Origin: Lindgomyces ingoldianus
Taxonomy: Eukaryota; Ascomycota; Dothideomycetes; Pleosporales; Lindgomycetaceae
NCBI RefSeq assembly: GCF_010093535.1
Contig: NW_022985207.1
Coordinates: 144,214 to 208,213 of the forward strand
Direction: 5' to 3'
DNA: 64,000 bases
The notes below the pieces were generated by a model. That model worked only from the letters and a program-made list of their open reading frames with translations. It was not told the DNA's origin and made no database searches. Shown here in pieces: positions 24,615 to 34,348 of the stretch (its first letter is position 1; the number at the start of each line of letters is the position of its first letter). A program made the translations under genes and the position numbers.

Positions 24615-25520
24615 ATGCGCGTCGTTGTCTTCGGCGCATCCGGAGTCCAAGGGGCACATCAAGTCCCAGTCCTTGCCCGCGCTGGCCACAACGTTGTTGC
24701 CGTGAGTCGCAATCCCAAACCGCTAGAGGTGGGTGGCCAGAAAATTGAAACTGCGTCGGTAGATTTCAGCGATGAAGACGCCATTTTGCGAGTCCTCCAA
24801 GGCGCGGATGTTATCTTCCTCAATCTACCCTCCACATCGTTCAACCCAGCGGAGCCCATCATTGCTGCCACGAAAGCAATCGCTCAGGCGGCGAAACAGA
24901 ATGGTGTCGGGATGATTATTTTCAACACGAGCATGCCCGTTCCAGATGTTGCTCAGGATATCAAGGCGCAGGATGATCGACGAGAGATGCGCCGCTTGCT
25001 TCGGGAATCAGGAGTTCCAGTTATCAGCATTCAACCAGTTGTATATCTTGACAACCTGCTCGAAGGGTGGGCTCTTCCACCCATTCGCGACCGAAACACC
25101 ATTGTGTACTGCCATAAGCCTACACTCGAGGTCTCTTGGATATGCCACCACGATGTTGCCCAGCTCATGGTGGCTGCGATGGAAAGGCCGGAACTCGCGG
25201 GACGAAATTTCGCGGTCGGCGGACCAGAAACCGTGCGCCTGGAGCAGCTCGCCGAAAAACTGTCACGAGCGTGGGGCAGGAAATTGGACTATGAGTGTCA
25301 GACTGTGTTAGATTTCTGTGATAAGATCAGCATGACAATGAAAGGGCGAGGATTGGAGACTGAGCGTATCGTAAGCCAGATGTTTAAGGCGTATACGTAT
25401 TACAATGAGGCGGGAGACCTTCCCTTTAAGATTGATATGGGTCCGATTGTGAAGGAATTGCCTGTGAATCTCACCCCAATCGAGGAATGGGCGAAAATGA
25501 GGATTCCTCCAGGTTGGTAG
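24615..25520 (+). CDS. NmrA-like NAD(P)-binding oxidoreductase
   Basis: Intronless, 301 residues. The N-terminus is a Rossmann fold with GASGVQG at residues 7-13 and a strand ending SRNP (Arg32), which favours NADP(H). D-F-S-D-E follows, where NmrA-like proteins have the second acidic turn. There is no catalytic Tyr-x-x-x-Lys, consistent with the atypical SDR (NmrA/HSCARG-like) group. These act either as redox sensors or as small-molecule reductases; the substrate cannot be told here. The second half (YLDNLLEGWALPPI, HHDVAQLMVAAMERPELAGRN) matches the family's substrate lobe and its usual 290-320 residue length, so the gene looks complete. AT-rich repeat blocks flank it on both sides. Confidence 0.85.
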   Translation: MRVVVFGASGVQGAHQVPVLARAGHNVVAVSRNPKPLEVGGQKIETASVDFSDEDAILRVLQGADVIFLNLPSTSFNPAEPIIAATKAIAQAAKQNGVGMIIFNTSMPVPDVAQDIKAQDDRREMRRLLRESGVPVISIQPVVYLDNLLEGWALPPIRDRNTIVYCHKPTLEVSWICHHDVAQLMVAAMERPELAGRNFAVGGPETVRLEQLAEKLSRAWGRKLDYECQTVLDFCDKISMTMKGRGLETERIVSQMFKAYTYYNEAGDLPFKIDMGPIVKELPVNLTPIEEWAKMRIPPGW

Positions 25521-26368
25521 CCGAAATAATACTCTCATGGGCTTCCGCATTTTGCTCGTGGTATACATAAGACCAAATCCGATCCAGTCTTCCGAGGGCA
25601 CATCTAACCAAATATAGCCCAGTAGGAGCAGTTCGAGTGGTGTTGGATTTTGGGTTCATTTACGTGCCGGGAAAGCTTGGTCCTCGAAAGTCGTCGACCA
25701 TTCCCTCTTCCCGCTGCCTATTTTTCTGCGTATATCGTCCACTAACAAGCCTCCTTCCACTTTATCTTTTAATTAGCACTGTATTCTAGTTTGTAAGCAA
25801 AATAACGTCTACCTTAACTTTAGCTCACTTGCTACTTAGTTTACCCTGCTACTGATTAGGTGCTTACTTTCTAACTTCCCTTTATATTCTAACTCTATTA
25901 TCTAGCTATACTTAGAGAAAGTCTTGTCATAGTTTTCAATCAACTCTACGCAAAAAATAATTACAAGGTTAAGCTAGCGATAAAGCTTAGAAATAGACTA
26001 CAATATACAATATTCTAAAATTATCCTATTTATTTCTATAAGGCACGTAGCCTCCTAATGTGCGCAGCTTACTGATAGAATAAGTTATATATATTCGCCA
26101 TATACAGACATGAAACGTCATACATTTCACATGTACAATCTTCATCAATACTTCGCTTTACCATCTGACCCACATATCGTCTTACACTAGGCTAAAAATT
26201 CAAGTTAATTTGAGGGCATCACTTTTGCTTCGTACTCTTGTAGGATTTTATGGCAGTGGTCAATTATACGGGCCACATAATCTACTAGTGTTGCTGGAGA
26301 AAGATGACAGTTCCACCTCTAGCTACTCATAACAGCTTCAGTTCAGAGCCAAAGTAAGTATTCATGCC
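25521..26368. other. Spacer, partly AT-rich
   Basis: About 850 bp. RIP-like composition from ~25,760 to 26,110. Lies between the convergent 3' ends of the NmrA-like and CYTH-like genes. No gene seen. Confidence 0.5.
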
Positions 26369-27202
26369 TTAGTATCTATCCATAATGAGCTGGGTCTTCA
26401 AAGAGTCCTGCGCTAGAAACCATCCTTTGCCCGTCAAGAACGTGACCAGCTCATCATGCTTCGCACTCGCTGTTGCACTGCTATCCGTCTTGAAACTCGC
26501 TTCAACAATATACTCCGTCCCTGTACCAGCGGCGTTCTTGATTGGCCAGACCTCAACGTAGAATTGGAGTCCGCTCCACGTCCCAATACTCCTCTTAGCA
26601 AGCACAGGGCCGAAAATTCGAGATACAGAGAGACTGTCAGTGCCCCAGTTGTTACCAAGCCAGTTGTTGAACTTATCAGGCGCTTCAGAGATGAGCATTG
26701 ATCGTGATGCGCTGGTACCAGGTAGATCTGTGCCGCTATACCCTGCATCGCTTGCAGTTTTGTCGCGCGAGATGGAAAGCGTTTTCTTCTGATACCCCCA
26801 CTCAATCTGCGCATCATAGGTCGTCGTCGTAGAGTCAAAACCTTCACCATTCGCCGTCGTCAATGCAGCATTGATATTATCATTCGTCACCGTGTATCTT
26901 TTCTTGTACGTTAACTCAAAATTACTACCGCCTTCCATCTTTCTGATTCGTGGGGACCAGCCGGCGTTGTAGATATCTTTCGCATTTGTATCGAGAAATT
27001 GAACGTTCATTTTCGTAACGCTTGTTGGCATTGCGAAGGTGGAGAGGACTGTTGGCTTGAGTTTGTTGTCGGTGCCAAGGACTGCCGTTGGGTTCATCAA
27101 TAGTTTGACTTCATAGTTCGGAACCATATTAGATGCGGCCATGACTATTGGGTTGCTACACAGTGCGAAGAGCGCAGTGGTGAGGAAGCGATAGGCTGGC
27201 AT
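26369..27202 (-). CDS. Secreted CYTH-like (triphosphate-tunnel fold) protein
   Basis: Intronless, 277 residues, start ATG at 27,202 with a TATA box 64 bp upstream. Residues 1-22 form a signal peptide (hydrophobic core FLTTALFALC, likely cut after VMA). The mature part begins NYEVKLL (29-35), then QFLDT (68-72), GWSPRIRK (81-88), ELTYKKRY (96-103) and YDAQIEWGYQKKTLSIS. This order (an xExK strand, LDT, RxRK, LTYKxR) resembles CYTH / triphosphate tunnel metalloenzymes, where ExExK and basic strands line the tunnel. The first Glu of ExExK is Asn here. A secreted member would be unusual because the family normally works on intracellular triphosphates or polyphosphate. The fold assignment is by motif only. 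What is certain is a small secreted protein of normal codon composition. Confidence 0.65.
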   Translation of the reverse strand: MPAYRFLTTALFALCSNPIVMAASNMVPNYEVKLLMNPTAVLGTDNKLKPTVLSTFAMPTSVTKMNVQFLDTNAKDIYNAGWSPRIRKMEGGSNFELTYKKRYTVTNDNINAALTTANGEGFDSTTTTYDAQIEWGYQKKTLSISRDKTASDAGYSGTDLPGTSASRSMLISEAPDKFNNWLGNNWGTDSLSVSRIFGPVLAKRSIGTWSGLQFYVEVWPIKNAAGTGTEYIVEASFKTDSSATASAKHDELVTFLTGKGWFLAQDSLKTQLIMDRY

Positions 27203-27265
27203 GGCGTGACGTTTCCGAATGAGATTGAACGTAATCCAAAATGTTACAAATACTTGTTCGTGCGC

Positions 27266-27273
27266 TATATATA
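27266..27273 (-). promoter_or_regulatory. TATA box of the CYTH-like gene
   Basis: TATATATA, 64 bp upstream of the start codon at 27,202, in otherwise mixed sequence. Confidence 0.5.
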
Positions 27274-28307
27274 CTCAGCACCCCTTCGTTCACTCATCGC
27301 AACTGCCCGGAAACATTTACCATGGCACCTCTTAGGACATGCAAGTGCATTCACACGTGCTGCAGCAATCTACATTAAGTGGCTATACATTATCTCCCCA
27401 TCCATATAGGGTGTGCAATAAGTGACATCTTCTTGCATTTTGAGAGTCGTGGCGGTAATAGGCTGATTATTATGCCCGAATAGGAAGGTCGAGTATGTGA
27501 AACTGGGTTGTCGTCGTCACTTCGAAATTGTGATTGGCTGGGTTTCAACGAACAGCTGAACACGTCTCCAACTTTGAGGTCTAAATAAAAATTGGAAACC
27601 TTCAAGGGTCAGCTGCGGCTGCACATTCCGCAGATGGACTGAAGGGATTTTGCGGGAGGACCCGTTGTTAGAGTTCTGGTACAGTGGTACCTGGACCCAA
27701 GGTCCAGAGAATGACCTTAGATTTCCTCGCTAAAAGTATGCTCATGACGTGCTATAGAAGTATCTGTTGTATGCAATAATGAAAGGAATGCCTTCACGTC
27801 CCACTTTCTCTCTACCATCTAATTCAGTACTGTTCGCGGGGACTATGAACTTGCTCTGCGAGTCAGACATGTAGTTAGCGACCTTAAGAACAGAACGCTT
27901 AATCGCGGTATCATGCACCAGCCTAAGGTGAATGTCATGCAATGGTACTATAAGTAGGTAGGTCTATCGTAGGGCGCATAAATCATTGTATATGTGTGTG
28001 TAGGTAGATGGAGTTTAAAGTCTCTAACGACTTCTACTAGGGTTACGAACGGAAAAGCGAAGAGCCGTAGTAACCAAGCAGCGTAGTTATGGGCATCTGC
28101 AGGTCTGGAGGACTAGCATGGTGGGGACGCAACGATGCGCGGGGTAGCTGGAAGCTTGGGTAATTAGGTCACGTGGGGTGATAGGATCGCAGCTGAACGA
28201 TTGCAGTCGCAAGCTCAGCATTCAGGACGGAATAAGGTCGTAACTGCTAGGGTTTAGCATCCGATATAATCGAGGCAATTTTCCTACTTGTCTGTCTCTC
28301 TATATTT

Positions 28308-28387
28308 ACCCTAAGTCTCCTCAAGGATTCGTCTATCAACACTGCCCTATACCCCGTTCTACGCTTCATGCTTCCTGCTTACAGTGC
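28308..28387 (+). repeat. Dispersed repeat, ~80 bp, copy A
   Basis: ACCCTAAGTCTCCTCAAGGA and the following ~60 bp are matched with scattered, mostly C/T and A/G differences at 62,004-62,090. It looks like the end of an LTR or similar element. Confidence 0.55.
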
Positions 28388-29473
28388 TCTTACACTTCAG
28401 TCGTTAATAACTACTATTATATTCATATAACCTTTAGATTTAGAAAGCTTTATATCAATGTTTATAAAAATGTTCTCCTATCTATAATTACGCATAGGTA
28501 AAGGCTTTAGAAGTCTCTAGTAATTTTTATAACAGCTTTTTAGTTTTTAGTACATATAATAGTGGAATACACCTTACTCTATGACTTTAAATATTTAAAA
28601 CCAGTACCTACGAGCAGGACATCTGCGAAAGCATACATGATGTAAAGGTTGGGGAAAGGGGAGGGACCCTAGCGAAACTATATGTTCATGAGTTACAGTA
28701 ATGTATTCCAATGTTGTCTTATGCAGCGCATAATCGACCGGTTTAGACGCCCAACGTTTGATCGATAAGCGAAACCTCATTAGCCTCTTCTTCTGCTGTT
28801 TGATTTTTCACTCGCTCGTTTCACTAGAGCGTCAAAGAACCACAATGCTAGTAGGTGGGACGGAAACATAGGCTAAGCCCGTAGTAGATGTGTGTAGGCG
28901 GTTGTTGGTGATGCTGGTGACAAGCGGTCCACCAATGTAATAGGCTGATGTCGTGGCGTTATAGCATATCAGCAGTTCTAGGAAAGACAACTACGAGTTT
29001 GTTTTAGAAGAGGGATTGAAAGTGACCGCGAAAACCTACTACGGAAATTTGAGGATCAACGGAAAGAGTTAGACAATCGACTAACGCATACACGGTCAGG
29101 GACACAAGCCACCCATGTCCTAATTGTGGATTGTGTTGCCGGTTTGGGAAGACAAGCAACAGCGCCTATGGACAGGCTACCGACACTAGGGTGTACAAAT
29201 AGGAGCACAAGCTAGAGAAAGCAAGTCTGATGCCACCAACGCGGAGCAAGAGGTGAGGAGACGATAGAGTAGGATTTTTTTTACACGAGGCAGCAGGAAA
29301 GATCAAGATCTACGCGACGTTATTTTTCCTGTTTTGTTGAATACGCTACACGTTTGGAACACCCGAAGACGAATTCGGGACGGACATTTACACTCTCTAG
29401 TGTGGAGTGTCTGTCACCGCCGGGCTTAAGCCTGACTGGATGCGTCTATTTGGGACTGGAATGGACAATAATG

Positions 29474-29567
29474 AGCAGCCGGATGCAGCGAGACGCAGGA
29501 CGAAGATGGGGCCTATTTATAGCAGCCGGATGCAGCGAGACGCAGGGCGAAGATGGGGCATATTTAT
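29474..29567 (+). repeat. Tandem duplication, 2 x 47 bp
   Basis: Unit starts AGCAGCCGGATGCAGCGAGA and ends CTATTTAT; copies 29,474-29,520 and 29,521-29,567 differ at two positions only. Confidence 0.9.
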
Positions 29568-30017
29568 AGCAGCAGTAAAACCCTATTCTGAAGGACAGCG
29601 ATTCGTTCAATCAATTCCCTAACGGAAGAGTGAGTTCGGCCTATCTTCTGGTGTATTGCCTGCCCTATTTTGATAGTTTCTTGCAAGACAGCTAATACGA
29701 GCAGTGCTTTCTCAACGCGTATGCTCCCTGCGAGTCGGCTCTAAGCAGACGAAACATTATCTCCTTCATCCCTATTCGGTTCAGATCACGAAGTAGAATT
29801 TTGAGGTAGATCGGCCGCACTTGGGTGGTAAAGTATCGCGGAAATTCGAGTCGGCGTTATGGACCTATAGTCCCTCGTACCAATCTTCATGAGTACATTC
29901 GGACACTGTGCCTTCTATGGGTTTGGGGGAAAAAGGAAATAAAGAACAGGTGGGACGAAACAAAGAAAGGACACTGAATTCCAAACGCCTCAAAAATGCC
30001 ACTACTTAAGCAAACGT

Positions 30018-31223
30018 CTAAGACCACCACATATGTTCTTTCAGCCAATCCCTCTTCGCGGCCTCCCAATCAACGGGTACTGGGAAACCTGGCTTCAATA
30101 CATCTTCAGGATTCGGAGGATACTCTAGTTCTGGAGATTCCTTCCGAGATTTGAACTTAGAGTGCAACCCATGCATTGGGTCCTCCTTAGGCACGCCTAC
30201 CTTGCACTTCGCACAATACATGTCTTCCTGGAAGACGGATATTAGTATGACCAGCTGTCGTGCTGTGATTCTTTGGGCGGAGTTTGGGTCCATCATTACG
30301 AAGGCAAACGCGGGTAACAGGACCGCGTGGCGAACGACTATGGCGTCGCTTGACGTACTCGACATGGAATCTTGGAAGCCGGTTGTTTGCGCGATGCGAA
30401 GGTTTCGAGCGGCTAGTACACTGAAGAGATAGAATATCCAGCGTAAGATGACTTGTTCCGATTCGGCATATGGTTTGCCTTTTCTCAGCTGCTTCAGGTC
30501 CTCGAGTTTCCCATCGGTGATCATTACGGTAGCCATTTCGAGGAAGCAGCAGCCGAGTGAGAACATGTCAGACGCTCGGCCACGTCGCTTGTTATTCAGG
30601 GCTTCTGGTGGACAGTATGTCAGGGTGCCTTCAACGTGTGTGGCGACGCTTTCTGAGTTTTGGTCCAAGAATTCCTTGGCAATCCCGAAGTCGGTGATCC
30701 ATATCTCCTCACCGCGAACGAGTATGTTGCCTGGCTTGATGTCTTTATGTTTGACACGCCTCTCATGCATGTAATTCGTCGCGCGCACGAGACATGCACC
30801 CCAATGCCTCATAGTCCGTATAGCGTCATTCTTCTCCTCCCCTTCTTGTAGCTGTGCAACATGGGTAATCATGTCTCCAAGGTCCCTCTCAGCTAGGGGC
30901 AGAAGAATGATACAGAAAAGAGGCCGATACCCGTCAGTAGTCTCATAAGTTCCCACGACTTCCACTATGTGAGGGTTATTGCGTAGGCGTCGGATTATGC
31001 GGGCCTCCTCTTCAATCTTTTTCATCTTTGCCGCACGCCACTCTTGTTTTGATGTGGACTTGGCTTGGGGTGGTAGATTGATGCATTTCCGCGCATAAAT
31101 ATCCTTGGTGGTCCTGTGTCGTACCTCGTCCACTGTGCCGCCAGAGCCGCGACCGAGAAGTTTGATGTATTCAAATGGTGCATCTTCCTGGTTACGATAT
31201 GTTTGATGAAAGTTTTCGAACAT
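30018..31223 (-). CDS. Eukaryotic protein kinase (Ser/Thr type)
   Basis: Single exon of 401 residues from ATG 31,223. The kinase core is complete: Gly loop GRGSGGTV (24-31), Lys46 in YARKC, Glu73 in the C helix, catalytic loop HKDIKPGN (159-166, Lys instead of Arg in HRD), DFG (178-180) and PPEAL where APE is usual. DMFSLGCCFLEM follows. All residues needed for catalysis are present. The tail holds a CAKC pair and an acidic, Pro-rich end, as in many expanded, lineage-specific ascomycete kinases. In the same frame, about 18 extra codons upstream of ATG 31,223 stay open to a TAA, so a further 5' exon is possible. Substrate unknown. Neighbour: the unknown three-exon gene on the same strand, about 0.6 kb upstream. 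Confidence 0.88.
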   Translation of the reverse strand: MFENFHQTYRNQEDAPFEYIKLLGRGSGGTVDEVRHRTTKDIYARKCINLPPQAKSTSKQEWRAAKMKKIEEEARIIRRLRNNPHIVEVVGTYETTDGYRPLFCIILLPLAERDLGDMITHVAQLQEGEEKNDAIRTMRHWGACLVRATNYMHERRVKHKDIKPGNILVRGEEIWITDFGIAKEFLDQNSESVATHVEGTLTYCPPEALNNKRRGRASDMFSLGCCFLEMATVMITDGKLEDLKQLRKGKPYAESEQVILRWIFYLFSVLAARNLRIAQTTGFQDSMSSTSSDAIVVRHAVLLPAFAFVMMDPNSAQRITARQLVILISVFQEDMYCAKCKVGVPKEDPMHGLHSKFKSRKESPELEYPPNPEDVLKPGFPVPVDWEAAKRDWLKEHMWWS

Positions 31224-31853
31224 TGTGTGAGGCGTTTGCTGATATCGAGAACTGTCGAAAGTGGCAGGCTCAATGCTCTTTGTAGCTCTTTGCAGCTCTT
31301 AGGTGTAGCAAGGTGCTCAGCCTCACCAAGCACCACGTTCTGCAAACGCGCCCTCCTATAGGCTCAGACATCATGAAACGCCGCCACAAGGCAGAATACA
31401 GGAATTGAGCTGGACAACGAGGAAAGAGAGAAACACGAATGTCAAGGCGCACCAGGAAATTTGACATTGTTGCCTGAATGTTGTATAAGTTAAGTACGTG
31501 CCACTTTTCTGTGTAGGAAAAAACATATTAAAGGACCAGCGTGGTCAGGCCTCAGATGGAATTCCTAATTTTGTTTCCTCAATTATGTGACCGTATGCAC
31601 GAGGCAATTGCTACCATCTTCTTTTTGTGAAGTCCGTAGTCAAAATCATCGTGCCAAGGCGAAACTAATGGACGCAGGTGGTGCTTGAGCCCAAGTCTTC
31701 TGCAGCATGCTCACTACCTGAAAGCCTAGCGTAGGCCTTGCTGTGAGAGGGTATCATAGAAGCACTCTATTTAAACAAAACATGTTGCACCGTGAAACCC
31801 ATGAATCAAATCGCAAGTCTACTCCAACAATCCTTGAGGAATCTCTTCAAAGG
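31224..31853. other. Spacer between kinase and unknown gene
   Basis: About 630 bp with no recognised feature; holds the promoter of the kinase gene and possibly an unseen 5' exon. Confidence 0.4.
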
Positions 31854-34172
31854 TCAAATCATATTTCCAGGGTGGCCATCTGGGAACGGAGTAGAGTGTT
31901 CGGTGTCAGGCTTTGTCGTTTCTTCGGTGATAGGTCTCGATATTGACGGTTCGTTGTTGACGGTTCTTGGTGGCCCTTCGAGGATATGTTTTGACGGTTC
32001 GGTGATTGGCATCGACGGATCGGGAAATGAGATTGGGTCAGCAGCGGAATGCAGCCACGTCGGAGACAATTTGTCAGAGAACCAATCATGGCTGGAACTT
32101 CCACTTGATCTTGCTGTGGCGAAGCTATTTGTGGAACGGGAGCTTGCTATACTAGGTAGCGGACTTGGTCGGAGCGATAGGTTCGGGAGTGGTAAGCAGT
32201 GCAATAGATGGACAAGAGAATCTTCGTAGTGGGCTTTCTCAAAAACCTCTTTGAAATAATCACAGTCTTCAAACATTAGTATGCGGGAGTAATCTTGCTG
32301 AACAACACGGTAGATGCGCACAAAACAGAATTTGGGCTTACCGGTACCGCGTCCAAAATTCACTGTTAGGGACTTATACTTGGCTAAAAAGGCTTTATAC
32401 ACCGGTGGCACATAAATGTCCCCTGCACTTCTAGTCTCTAAAAGGGTTCATAAGCAGTCGTGAAGATCATGCGTAGAGCTGCAAGACGGATACATACCAG
32501 TTAGGGGGAGAGAAACAGACAGTCCCGAATGCCTTTTAGCTGCTCTCTTCTCGCCGTCACTGCGAGCCTCTAACTGAAAGTGGAACAGCAGGCAAGTTGA
32601 GGACTCTTTCTTGGCGGTTCCGTGGAGCCACAGTAGTGGAAATTCCAGTTCTCTGCCGTCGACTCCGTGTGAGCCGTGCTGTGGCTCTTTATGGCTATAA
32701 TACGAAAGAGTGTGGAAGTGGATGTCAGAGCTCTGGGTATCTCTCCAAAGGTACATCTTCATCGAGTGTGCAGCAGACACGTCAGAGGAGATGTCTTGGA
32801 CGTCGACGCAAGCAACTGCTTTTCTCCCACGCAAATCTTGGTGGAATTGGGTCGAGTACTTGGCGTCGAGAAAGCAGTACTCTGGTCCAGTGGTCCCGTC
32901 AAATATGATTCGATCATGCTGATCCTTGACCACGACTTCCTGGGTGCCCGGAAATCTCACCGACCGATCCTTGAGATACATGCCATGTGGCGTGTGGGGT
33001 ATCAGGTCTGTCTCTTTGTCTGGAACGGATAGTTTATGCTCTAGGATGATGGGGTGGCCTTGCTCATCCCTGCCGGCCCATTTGACAGTCTTGGGCTTTG
33101 ACGACGACCTGCGGTATGTCTCAAGGAAGTACTCGCGTTTGTTCAACTTGATGGACGCCATTGCCATGCCGGGCTTGGAGCGTTTGCGGGGTCCCCAGTC
33201 CCAGATGGGCTTAGTCACAGGGACAGGGCGGTGGATACACGCAGATGTCGCGTGCCACCAAGCGTCGACCCAGAAGCGCGAAGGTGATGGGGCGAGCAAG
33301 TCAGTCGCACACAGGTTCTGGTCCTGGGGCAACCCCGTTTCTACACAGAGGCACTCCCACGTCTCCTTCAACTCTGCAGCATATGTCCGTAGGACCTCCG
33401 GTCGACCACCGGCCTGTACCGGCGCGCTTTTCAGCGCGCCCACGTTCATCTTCAGGTTGTCGAGGCGGCGAAAGAGGGCCCAGAGCGGAGAGGAGAGAGC
33501 CGAGCCGTCACCGAGTCGCGCATTGCATCGTCTGTGATAAAGCGTGGTTAGCCGCTTGGCCCAGGCAGGCCCACCGGTGGTCGCGATTACTACTTACAGC
33601 ACGAATTGCACGATGAAGATAACAATCTCCCGGCTAAGAACCGCCACGTCTTCTTCGGCTTTGAGCTCTTCTCCGTGGCTCGATCGACGCCGGACGAGAC
33701 TATTCCACGAGTGCTTCTTCCCCTTCAACCAGTCCGGGAGACGGTCCTCGTAGAAGTCCAGGACAGAGTCGAAGACCTGGACACGGCCAAACACGTTGCC
33801 ATAGCACGCAACAAGGAGCTCAACGGCAGCGAGGACTCCGCGGATCTTTTGGAGGCTCTGCACTGGCTTCTCCAGCCGTTCATCGTCGCTGGACAGGCTG
33901 GCCAACAGAGCGGCGACTCGTTGGGTGGGAAGGTGCGGCTCCGCGGGGGCCATTGCCAAGACGCAACAAGCCTGTCTGCCGCTGGATGCCCCCCCCTTGG
34001 ACGGCGGCGTGTTGCTGCCGGGATGGACAACCTGGGAAGTGGCGACCGAGGAAGGAATCACTGGAGTCGGGAGGAATAAGAGAATGGTTAGGCCGCCTTC
34101 TGGACGAGGAGACGTCCTCTTGAGGATGGTTATTGGGGCAGAATGAGGCTTCGACGTGTCCCAATCACCCAT
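31854..34172 (-). CDS. Three-exon gene of unknown family
   Basis: Exons are 34,172-33,598, 33,531-32,498 and 32,422-31,854; both introns (66 and 75 nt) have canonical ends, one with a CTAAC branch site, and the joins keep frame. They give 725 residues. The first ~75 residues are Pro/Ser-rich and a start at 33,953 (MAPAEPHLP) is possible. Residues ~95-200 look helical (VQSLQKIRGVLAAVELLVACYG...). The middle exon contains a WVDAWWHA segment, PIWDWGPRKR and PEYCFLDAKYSTQFHQDLRG, suggesting a mixed alpha/beta domain. The last exon opens with DIYVPPVYKAFLAKYKSL and ends in a low-complexity Ser/Pro tail. No signal peptide or membrane segment. I do not recognise the family. It shares a 176-bp divergent promoter with the phosphate transporter. 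Confidence 0.65.
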
Positions 34173-34348
34173 CACATTTGGCCCCCCCCCCCCCACGGAC
34201 CATGTATGTGGCTGCAGCCCTGGGTTCACGTCTCGCCCACGTGAGGCGCTGCTTTGGGAACCTCCGCTTCTCTCATTGTGTTGCGGCTACGACCCCAGCT
34301 TCCTAGACACATTATTGCTGTCCTAGACATCAATAGTTGCTGCTCGTC
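34173..34348. promoter_or_regulatory. Divergent promoter region
   Basis: The 176 bp between the start codons of the minus-strand unknown gene and the plus-strand transporter. It includes a C run of about 12 at ~34,182-34,194 and CACGTG-like cores (TCTCGCCCACGTGAGG near 34,230-34,245). CACGTG is the Pho4/bHLH core in yeasts, fitting a phosphate transporter, but one hexamer is weak evidence. Confidence 0.4.

Larger units (their letters stand above)
27274..30017. other. 2.7-kb spacer with transposon debris
   Basis: No gene recognised. An AT-rich block lies at ~28,410-28,600, a dispersed repeat at 28,308-28,387 and a 47-bp tandem duplication at 29,474-29,567. Open frames such as 27,742-27,942 (minus) and 28,595-28,780 (minus) have no features. 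Confidence 0.5.
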
